From positions 346,785 through 410,784 of the forward strand of contig JAQULM010000001.1 of NCBI GenBank assembly GCA_028718605.1: a stretch of 64,000 nt of DNA. The letters are read 5' to 3'. Position numbers and translations under genes: made by a program. The notes below the pieces were generated by a model, which ran no database searches, was not told the origin of the DNA, and worked only from the letters and a program-made list of their open reading frames with translations. Positions 37,637 through 45,970 of this stretch are shown one piece after another. This DNA comes from Patescibacteria group bacterium (lineage in GTDB: Bacteria; Patescibacteria; ABY1; UBA10025; JAHIVO01). Within the stretch, counting starts at the first letter, position 1; every line of letters begins with the position of its first letter.

Positions 37637-40129
37637 TTAAAGCTCAGCACACGAAAAACTTTGGATCTTGCTCGATGAATCTAAAATAATTCCCTTGATG
37701 AATGTCCCCGTTTGGCAATTAAACGACCCCGTGCCTGATACATTGACCGAGGATTCCGAGCCCCATTCATTGTTCGCCACTTTCAGGTCGGCTCCGACTG
37801 ATACGTGGCCGCTCCGGGCGCACGTCCCGTCCCAGCTCGACTGGCCGAGCAAATTCTGGCAGTCACTGGCTGCCTCGCACGGCCGCGAATAAAAATACAT
37901 ATTATTATAAAAGCAAACCGCTTGCGTATTAATATCAGCGGTACCGGTTATCTTGATATTGCCCTTCTGCACCGCGCTATTGAGGCTATCGACATTGCAT
38001 GTCTGGCCAGACGGGCAATTGGCACTATACATGCATTCCTCATACGGCGATCCGCCTGAGCATGTCCCAATATTATCTTTCAAATTAACGACGCTGCTCG
38101 TACTCGTAAATGCGCTGCCCGTGCCTGCATAGATGCGGATGACCGACGTTCCGCTGTCCGAGGCATTCGTCGACCATATATACGTCCCGTCAAAAAGAGC
38201 ACGCCAGGGGTGGAAATTCGTCGTGACTGTCTTGCCCAAGAAATCGGTATCCCGCAAGACGCATTGCCAGTCGTTACTGATACTTGTGCAATCAATATCA
38301 TTGTGGCAGCTCTGCGTTGGGCCGTTACCAGTTGTATTGCAGAAACCAGCGTAACAGCTCCAACCAGCTCCATGGGCGGCAACGCAATCCGCATCCGTCC
38401 TGCACTGGCCATTGTCAATGCGCGTACAGAGGCCCGAACGGATATCTGGTGAAAGCCGGAGCACGGTTCCATTTGTCGCTCCCGCAACGCTCGTGTCATT
38501 CAATGTAACTAGCCATAAATTCGATCCCGTATAGACGATGCCTTTTGGCTCATGCCCATGATATTCGGTCCCCAGCCTGAGATCGAGACGCGGATGGTCC
38601 GGGTCGTCGGGATTCTCGGCCCACAATCGTGTCAAGCGCTGCGTATTCCACCCCGAAACCCAAATGTATTCTCCATCAAACGTCATCGCGTCAGGGTACA
38701 TGCTATTTGCGGCCCAGGTGCGCGCCTGGTGCTCCGGATCCGGCGTATTCGGGTCTTCAGCCCATAGCCGGATAACACGGTGCCCTGGTGGATCGTAATT
38801 ATGCACTCCAACCCACATGTATTCCCCGTCAAACGCAAACGCACGCGGAGTATCGCCGTCGTCCGGGAGGGTATAAGTAATTCTATCAGCTGTATTCTCG
38901 GCATCGACACGGACAATGCTGCCAACTCCACCACCCTGGACCGCAGCGAAAATATATTTATGGGCGTTCAGGGTTGCGACTCCCACCGAATAAACATAAT
39001 ACGTACCGGCGGCTGCGCTGACCTGCACTGACTCGAGCGTTTCGCCGGACGTGCTCACGCGGATAAGGTATCCATCCTCGGTACCAGCCCAAATGTCTTT
39101 GCCGTCAAAGGCCATCCCATACAAGCGCGGGTGAGTTCCGCCGACGCTGTACGAAGCGACTTCAACACCATCAGATGCACGCAACTTAAATAGGTTTTTG
39201 CTGCGGTTCGCGCCCATGGTTCCGTAATAATCCGTATTGACCCAGATATACGTCCCATCAAAAACAGCCCTGCCATAATCGCCCGTATCCACTGAAGTGT
39301 AGAACGGTCCGGACATTTGTCCCGCAGTGAACGGGACCGCTGAATATTGTATCGCGCTCGGTGCGAACCGCTTGGAAACCACGTCAGTGCCGGCACCGAG
39401 CATGCCATCAAAATATCCCGCCCATCCATTCGGCTTATTCTTCCCGTAGACCGCCGCTGCGTCTGCGGCTTCGGTTACCGCGTAGATCCCGTACCCCGAC
39501 GCGCTCTCGCCGCGCACGCCCACGTTCGCATCGCTGACGCCGTACACCGCCCAGCCGTCCGCGCTCTCACGATACCCGTACACGCCCGCATCGGCCGCCA
39601 TGCCTGCGTCACCGACAATCCCGCTCCCTGAACTGCTTATAGCCTGCACGGGAACATCCGTTGCACCCGCGACTTCCACCGTGCCGCCGTCAACTTTCAA
39701 CTTTGTGTTCGGAGTCCATACGTCCGTGCCGATGCCTACCCACGACTGAACGCTATTCGCATACAGCGTGTCGCCGTCAACACGCAACGTGTCTGCATAC
39801 GTATACTCAGTTGAAAATTTCGCTCCAGGTCCTTCCACGTCGAGCGGCTTTTCCGACGTAAAGATCAGCGAGCTTTCCTCGGTGATGCCATAATCCGGAT
39901 CGATCTTCAAGTACCCGCTCTTTGCCTGGTCTTCTGCGCCGGCCGTCAACGGCTGGTAAAAAACACCGGCAGGCGGCGGGGCTTTCGGCTCGATCCACTC
40001 TGCGAGCGCTACCCGTGCGCCAAACGCAACCCCAATGCCAATGACAAGCGCAACGCACAGGAGCGCCTCTCGAGTTATTCGTGAAAATTTTCCTCGCAGC
40101 TGTTTCATAGTATCTATAAGTCTCGGCAT
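37637..40129 (-). CDS. Secreted propeller protein, paralogue C
   Basis: 830 residues from the ATG at 40129, which has GGGAG nine bases upstream and overlaps the previous gene by 16 bp; an ATG at 40108 lacks a site. The signal helix (about 20-40) ends in ARVALAEWIEPKAPPPAG. A Gly/Ser/Ala-rich repeat zone follows (GVYGYRESADGWAVYG, GVRGESASGYGIYAV), then propeller-like repeats of FDGEYIWV and FDGTYIW, Cys-knot segments, and a closing domain GNIKITGTADI to GTFIKGIILDSSSKI. The same N- and C-terminal modules occur in the two genes upstream. Function unknown; presumed surface-exposed. Confidence 0.8.
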   Translation of the reverse strand: MPRLIDTMKQLRGKFSRITREALLCVALVIGIGVAFGARVALAEWIEPKAPPPAGVFYQPLTAGAEDQAKSGYLKIDPDYGITEESSLIFTSEKPLDVEGPGAKFSTEYTYADTLRVDGDTLYANSVQSWVGIGTDVWTPNTKLKVDGGTVEVAGATDVPVQAISSSGSGIVGDAGMAADAGVYGYRESADGWAVYGVSDANVGVRGESASGYGIYAVTEAADAAAVYGKNKPNGWAGYFDGMLGAGTDVVSKRFAPSAIQYSAVPFTAGQMSGPFYTSVDTGDYGRAVFDGTYIWVNTDYYGTMGANRSKNLFKLRASDGVEVASYSVGGTHPRLYGMAFDGKDIWAGTEDGYLIRVSTSGETLESVQVSAAAGTYYVYSVGVATLNAHKYIFAAVQGGGVGSIVRVDAENTADRITYTLPDDGDTPRAFAFDGEYMWVGVHNYDPPGHRVIRLWAEDPNTPDPEHQARTWAANSMYPDAMTFDGEYIWVSGWNTQRLTRLWAENPDDPDHPRLDLRLGTEYHGHEPKGIVYTGSNLWLVTLNDTSVAGATNGTVLRLSPDIRSGLCTRIDNGQCRTDADCVAAHGAGWSCYAGFCNTTGNGPTQSCHNDIDCTSISNDWQCVLRDTDFLGKTVTTNFHPWRALFDGTYIWSTNASDSGTSVIRIYAGTGSAFTSTSSVVNLKDNIGTCSGGSPYEECMYSANCPSGQTCNVDSLNSAVQKGNIKITGTADINTQAVCFYNNMYFYSRPCEAASDCQNLLGQSSWDGTCARSGHVSVGADLKVANNEWGSESSVNVSGTGSFNCQTGTFIKGIILDSSSKIQSFSCAEL

Positions 40130-43100
40130 TGTAATTGGCTCCCTGGTCCGCTCCGGTTGTACCAAACGTCGTACGCCATGCATTTGTTGCATTCACCATT
40201 AGAATCGTTGTAGTATTCGCACTGCGGAAATGCATCTGGGCAATCTGCGTTGGAATCATCGCTCGCGCAGATATGCCCGCCGCCACAACCCAGCGCATCC
40301 TCTATTGTTCGCTCCCACCATACGACATGCGTCCACCCGAGGCTATCAATCGCCACCTTTGGCGCGCCCGACTGCAGGGTCGGCGTCTGGCTGACATTTA
40401 CATTCGGGTCAGCAAAACCACTGCCAGAATTGCCAGAAAGAGTCACCCAGTTGGTGCCGTTCCACCAGCGGTAGTACACTTCCCGCGGGCTGCCGCCCAC
40501 TCCCGTATTATCTGTATACGCAATATGCGGCTGGTTGTTTACGATACGAACGGACGGGAAGAACGACCACGGGTCGGTACTGTCGTTAACCCGCAGGTTC
40601 GTGCTGTTCGTCTGGCCGGTAACAGTCACCCAGTTGGTGCCGTTCCACGTCCGGTAAAAAATATACTGCCAGTCCACCCAGGCAATACCCGGCGTATTAT
40701 CGGAATACAGGCTGAGTGCGGAATATTTTGCGGAAAAATTGGTTGGCGGTTCGCCTGCTCCGAGTATATTCGCCACATTTTCATTGACCTTGACGTTTGC
40801 ACCGGCGGTTCCGGGTGTTGCATCACCGCTGATAGTCACCCAGCTGGTGCCGTTCCACCGCCGGAAATAAATCTGGCTGTAATCGCCGGCCGCTCCGTGC
40901 CTCCCTTCGGTCCAAACAATATTGGGCCGTTGATTTGGCGCTTCATTGCCGAGTGCGAGCATAGGATATTCTGATCGCTCAGTGCTATAATCAGTGCCCG
41001 TGTTGCTTACGACAAGATTTGCGTCAAGCCTCGTATCGGCCCACGTCCCTCCTGTGCCCCAGGCACCGGATACCGTTACCCATGCGCCGTCGCCACCGTT
41101 GGCGGCAGGATCCCACCGCCGGTAAGAGATCTCATTATCATTTGGATTGGGTTCATCCGTATCAGTAGACATAAACGCAATATGCGGTATCCCATCCCTG
41201 TCTACCTTCAGCGAAGGATTATACCCCCCGCCGACAGTCAAACCGCACCGCTCGAGGGTCGGGTAGCTCGGATAATCATCGCAGTAACTCCAGTCAAAAA
41301 CTGTATTCGGCTCCCCCCGCGCGCCCCGCGGTACATTCTGCGCTGTTTCCCACTGGCCACCATTCTCATCCGGATCCCAGCGCAGGTAGTACATCCCGCC
41401 GCCCTCGTTAACCCAGGTAACGTGGGGATTATTATCAGCGTCAAGCGCGAGTGTGGGAGTGCTCGCTCCTGGTTCTGCGGAAGAGTCATCTTCGGTTTCT
41501 AAACAATTCGAAACATTGGTAATTTGATCGATTCCGCTCGGATCGTATTCCTGGCCGGCAGCATTTTCCCAGCGGTTGTCCTCGCTGTCCCACCGCACAT
41601 ACAATACTTCGAACGAATGCTCCCCGTCGTCCTGCACACACGTTGGATCCAAGTTAACCCATGCGATCCTGGGATCTCCGTCTGACCCTATCTCAATAGA
41701 CGGCCCGTTGTACTTGCTCTCCACACTATCACGCGCCGCACCATCAGTACGACTTACGTTTTGTGCGGTATCCCACCTCGGTACGCTCGATAGAGTGATG
41801 CCTTTCGCGAACTCACCGGCAACGCAGCTATCACCGAAATAGCTCATGTCATCACTTGTACCCCCCCAGGCATTTGCAGACACAACGAGGTCACCCTCAC
41901 ACGTCCCTGCGCCGCACTCGCTGTCCTGCGTACACGCGACATCCGCGTTGTTGCTGCAATGGCTCAGCACTGTGAGGTCATTGCCGAATGAAGCTGTCCC
42001 TGCGATAGAAATCGCACCTTGCTGGATATTCCTGTCAGATATGCCTGATAGGTACACCGAACTTGCAAGATCCGATGGCCGGTCCGTGCCGCCTGCCTGG
42101 AACTTGCGGAGCGTGTACTTGTCAGAGCTCCCGTCGAGAGCGGTGTGGCAGCTGCCCGCGAGCCAAACAGAGCTCCCGTCATACACGAGCCCGACTGCGC
42201 CACAGTAGTCGCCGAAATCAACGCTCTCTTTGGTCTCGCCCGTGGCGGCACTCATTCTCGTCAGATGCATATCATTGGACGACGTTTCCTCGCTGGTATC
42301 AGCTGCGCTCGAGCAGCCAGGATCCGGCTGGCCGGAACAGCCCGGCGATCCCACGGCGCCATCGTAATCGCACAGCCCATTGCCGTCATTGTCTATGCCA
42401 TCAGCGCATTCAATATCCGTCGTGGTGCCATAGTAATCGCTGCTGTCACCCTCGTGCAAGTCGTACGGATCCTGGCATTGCGGATCCGGCGGCAAACTAT
42501 TACAACCGCCATAATCGCACGTCCCATCACCATCATTATCAATCTCGTCAGCACACTCGCGATGATTATTCCAGTCAAATGAAGAATTATGCGCTGCCCA
42601 CACATACGTACCGTCAAACAAAAGCTGGTCCACGCGCGCATAGACAATATTTTGAATATTTTGAGAAATACACGTACTGCTCGAACCGCAATCAATGTTC
42701 GAACACTCTCCGGGTGCCGTGCAATCCGCGTCAGATGCGCAGTAAAGATTCGTATTGGTGCAACGGCCTGGCTCAGTATATATCTTGGATTTGCCGGCAA
42801 TCGGGCAGGTCATTGTGCCGTCGCTGCACCCGAGCAGATCAATCTTATAGATTGCGTATCCCTGGCTATCCGCGTACCGCAGGCCGAGCCACGCGTACGT
42901 ACCATCATATACGATCGCTTGGATGTTCCCCGCGAGCGCCTCGGGCAGCACTTTGTACGGCCCGGTGACTGCGCCGGTTGCAATGTTAATTCTTGACAGG
43001 CTATCGGCACCTGTTGCCGTATCCGAGCGGGTTGTATGTGAAAACCATGCGTACCCATTTGCGATCATGAGCTTGTTTGGCTCTTTGAGGCTGCCGCCGG

Positions 43101-45966
43101 CAGTATAGGAAGAATACTCCGTGACCGTGCAGGTACCGGGGCTGCCGGCAACGCACGACTGGAGATCTACTTTCTGCACTTTATTGTAATTATCCTGCGC
43201 CAGCCATAGGTTGCGGCCGTCAAAGCCGATATCGGAGCCGCTGCTCCTGGTAAGGGGCAAAACCCAATTATATTTTCCAATGACTGATCCATCCCGCGGA
43301 TCAATTTTCACGAGCATCTCGGCAGCTGACGCATCTTGAATAACCCAAACGTAGGTACCGTCAAAAAATGCGTACTTCGGATCATTCACGTTCCCGTAGT
43401 CGCCAACTTTCGTACCGTCAGCGGCACGATACGCGCTAATGCTGTCCGCGTAGTTATTCGTTACCCAAATATTCGTCCCGTCAAACGCGATATCGCTCCG
43501 CGTCGTACCCTTAATCGAAAACGCTGTCGTGGTATATGGACTATTAATTTTACTCCGCGCGACCGTACCCGCGTACAACTGGGTCGTCCAAACATATGGC
43601 CCGCCTTTCGTCACACGGTCAAAATCAAAACCCCACACACCGCCGCTGAGGGGATAGGTGTGGTCGACAGTCTCTGATCCAATAGTAAACTTTGTGATTT
43701 GCTCAGTGCCATAATTAGAAGCTACCCAGAGGAACGGACCGCCGCTCGAAACTGAATCGTACATAACCTGCGTATTCCCATATCCGTATTGTGAATTGCT
43801 CGCATACAAGTACTCTTCGGCGATCAAGCCGGTTGCATTATTAAACCTGCCGAACCCCCGGAATGTGCCGGGTTGCCTACCCGAAGGATTATGTGCAACC
43901 CAGAGCTGGTTATTCACGGGATCGTACGCCAGATCTGCATTGCCGCGGGCTGGTCCGGTGCAATAGTAATCCTGCAACGAGGCATTCAGAGGATCGGCTG
44001 CATTAATTTTACCGATACCTTCACCCACCGAAGCGGCCGAATACAGCGGACCGGAAGAAAACCAAATAGTCGTACCGTCAAATTCAATGCCTGCCGCCAT
44101 GCCAAACGGCCGCACGACGAGGCGCTCGTCATCATCGGGTCCGACATAATTTGCATTGCCGGGTACCGGATCATAGGGGCTCGATCCGGGCGTCGCTGTT
44201 GATAAATTACATTCAATATCAGGTGCTTTCCATGTATTACCGCATCCGCTCAAGCACGTTGCCTGGGTTGTGCAGTCGGCATCCGTGCAGGTCGTGCCGT
44301 CCCAGGTGCCTCCGGTGCACGTACCGCACTGCGCTTGGGTACACGCCTCGATGCTACATGTACCACCCCGCCATTCTGGAACAAAACCATACTTATCAGC
44401 GCCGGCAGCAAGGCATGTTGCCTCATCGGTATACGTTTGATCAGTGCACGTACCCCCGGTCCACGCCGCCGCCGCATTGGCCGCCGTACAAGCAGCCTGA
44501 TCCGGAACACTGTCAAACACGCATAAGCCCGAATCGATATTCCCGTCAGCATCATTATCGAGCAGGTCAGTGCATTGATTGCCGACTTGCGACTGGCTTG
44601 AATACCGGTCCTGGTCAAGCGTTACGCATTGGCTGCGTGTGATCGGCGGAATCTCAACATACGTGCCGTAATCAGCGCTCGATTCATTGACGTTCAAGCG
44701 CGAAATGCTGTACGATTCGCCGATCTGATTTGCAGTCCAGATGTACGGGCCGCCTGCAGTTGCATCATCGTATACAAGATCCATCGCGTAGTTTCCGATC
44801 CCTGGGGCGTCCGCGGTCCAAAAATTCAAAATTTCAGGATTATTGGCATCCGGCGTAATCCGTGTCACTGCAGGATCCCACCAGCTCAAACCGCCATCCA
44901 GCCAGATGTAGCCATCTGCATAAATCATATTTGAAAAGCCATGGTTCGTTCGATCCACCGCTTCGCCATACACGGGACCGTATGGCTCAAACTCATTGAT
45001 CAGCTGGCCGTTCACCGGATCGATGACAAATATCGCCGAGTCGTCAAAGTTCGCTACCCACACGTACCCATTGACATAGAGCACTGATTCCGGCTCTGTG
45101 TTGCGGGCCGGCTCAATCTTCTCAAGCTCCCAGTTTGCGCTGTAGGGAACTGTAGAATATGACATGTCTGACTGGACAAATTTCCGGCCGGTGACATGCT
45201 CGGAACCGTACAAACGCTGTGCGAAATAGCCTGCCCAGGCACCGAGCCCTTTTGCGCTCGCGTATACGCCGGCAACAACATTAGTGCCAGGAATGGCTTC
45301 CCCAGCAGATTCGCCAGACACCGCGGACGCGGAAACGCTCTCAGCCATGATGCCCACGCCACCACCCGCATTCAGCCCCCACACGCCAGGGCCGGAAACG
45401 CTTGAGCCGTATACGGACGCCGCTGATGCGGCAGACGATGAGCCATAGACGCCATAACTCGCGTCCGAAGCTGCGTAGAGTGCGCTGCCAGTGCTTATCG
45501 GGCTTGCAGTGCTGCCGACGCGAAGCGTCCCATTCACAATATCGACAAGCGCCATCGGCGCATCAGTACCAATTCCAACCCGATTAAATTCCGGCTGGAC
45601 GTACAAAGTATCCGTATCGACTATGAGGGTACCGCTGCCTGACACATTTTCGCTTGCTGGTATCTCCAATGTCGTCATGGATACCGGGCGCGGACCGTGG
45701 ACTTCAAGCGGATAGCTGATGCTCGGGAGGGGGTCAGCGGGATTATACAGGGGGTCGAGAAGAAGGCGCCCTTTCTTCGCCTGTGAATCTGGTCCGATAT
45801 TTATCGGCGCGTATATATTGCCCTCTGGCGCTGGCGCAGTCGGTTCTTGCCACTGTGCATGCACAATGTGCGACCCTGCGATGAATGCAATCACGATAAA
45901 CGAAAAGCCTATGCACGTGAGCGCGGTTTTTGTGCTGCGCCGAAATGTAAGCGTAATTTTTTTCAT
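40114..45966 (-). CDS. Secreted propeller protein, paralogue B (1950 residues)
   Basis: Start chosen at 45966 (MKKITLTFRRSTKTALTCIG), just after the upstream stop. The signal helix ends near IVHAQWQEPTAPAPEG. The N-terminal module matches paralogues A and C: PINIGPDSQAKKG, NRVGIGTDAP, and repeats such as GVYGSSSAASAASVYG. Long propeller regions of YDGTYVWA/FDGTNIWVTN follow. Three Cys-framed calcium-type motifs are present (CTDLLDNDADG, CADEIDNDGDG, CADGIDNDGNG). The module ending GEFAKGITLSS is followed, only here, by seven IAW-type repeats (about 1420-1890) and a Cys-rich tail. Function is not recognised. Confidence 0.8.
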   Translation of the reverse strand: MKKITLTFRRSTKTALTCIGFSFIVIAFIAGSHIVHAQWQEPTAPAPEGNIYAPINIGPDSQAKKGRLLLDPLYNPADPLPSISYPLEVHGPRPVSMTTLEIPASENVSGSGTLIVDTDTLYVQPEFNRVGIGTDAPMALVDIVNGTLRVGSTASPISTGSALYAASDASYGVYGSSSAASAASVYGSSVSGPGVWGLNAGGGVGIMAESVSASAVSGESAGEAIPGTNVVAGVYASAKGLGAWAGYFAQRLYGSEHVTGRKFVQSDMSYSTVPYSANWELEKIEPARNTEPESVLYVNGYVWVANFDDSAIFVIDPVNGQLINEFEPYGPVYGEAVDRTNHGFSNMIYADGYIWLDGGLSWWDPAVTRITPDANNPEILNFWTADAPGIGNYAMDLVYDDATAGGPYIWTANQIGESYSISRLNVNESSADYGTYVEIPPITRSQCVTLDQDRYSSQSQVGNQCTDLLDNDADGNIDSGLCVFDSVPDQAACTAANAAAAWTGGTCTDQTYTDEATCLAAGADKYGFVPEWRGGTCSIEACTQAQCGTCTGGTWDGTTCTDADCTTQATCLSGCGNTWKAPDIECNLSTATPGSSPYDPVPGNANYVGPDDDERLVVRPFGMAAGIEFDGTTIWFSSGPLYSAASVGEGIGKINAADPLNASLQDYYCTGPARGNADLAYDPVNNQLWVAHNPSGRQPGTFRGFGRFNNATGLIAEEYLYASNSQYGYGNTQVMYDSVSSGGPFLWVASNYGTEQITKFTIGSETVDHTYPLSGGVWGFDFDRVTKGGPYVWTTQLYAGTVARSKINSPYTTTAFSIKGTTRSDIAFDGTNIWVTNNYADSISAYRAADGTKVGDYGNVNDPKYAFFDGTYVWVIQDASAAEMLVKIDPRDGSVIGKYNWVLPLTRSSGSDIGFDGRNLWLAQDNYNKVQKVDLQSCVAGSPGTCTVTEYSSYTAGGSLKEPNKLMIANGYAWFSHTTRSDTATGADSLSRINIATGAVTGPYKVLPEALAGNIQAIVYDGTYAWLGLRYADSQGYAIYKIDLLGCSDGTMTCPIAGKSKIYTEPGRCTNTNLYCASDADCTAPGECSNIDCGSSSTCISQNIQNIVYARVDQLLFDGTYVWAAHNSSFDWNNHRECADEIDNDGDGTCDYGGCNSLPPDPQCQDPYDLHEGDSSDYYGTTTDIECADGIDNDGNGLCDYDGAVGSPGCSGQPDPGCSSAADTSEETSSNDMHLTRMSAATGETKESVDFGDYCGAVGLVYDGSSVWLAGSCHTALDGSSDKYTLRKFQAGGTDRPSDLASSVYLSGISDRNIQQGAISIAGTASFGNDLTVLSHCSNNADVACTQDSECGAGTCEGDLVVSANAWGGTSDDMSYFGDSCVAGEFAKGITLSSVPRWDTAQNVSRTDGAARDSVESKYNGPSIEIGSDGDPRIAWVNLDPTCVQDDGEHSFEVLYVRWDSEDNRWENAAGQEYDPSGIDQITNVSNCLETEDDSSAEPGASTPTLALDADNNPHVTWVNEGGGMYYLRWDPDENGGQWETAQNVPRGARGEPNTVFDWSYCDDYPSYPTLERCGLTVGGGYNPSLKVDRDGIPHIAFMSTDTDEPNPNDNEISYRRWDPAANGGDGAWVTVSGAWGTGGTWADTRLDANLVVSNTGTDYSTERSEYPMLALGNEAPNQRPNIVWTEGRHGAAGDYSQIYFRRWNGTSWVTISGDATPGTAGANVKVNENVANILGAGEPPTNFSAKYSALSLYSDNTPGIAWVDWQYIFYRTWNGTNWVTVTGQTNSTNLRVNDSTDPWSFFPSVRIVNNQPHIAYTDNTGVGGSPREVYYRWWNGTNWVTLSGNSGSGFADPNVNVSQTPTLQSGAPKVAIDSLGWTHVVWWERTIEDALGCGGGHICASDDSNADCPDAFPQCEYYNDSNGECNKCMAYDVWYNRSGPGSQLQCRDL

Positions 45967-45970
45967 AATG

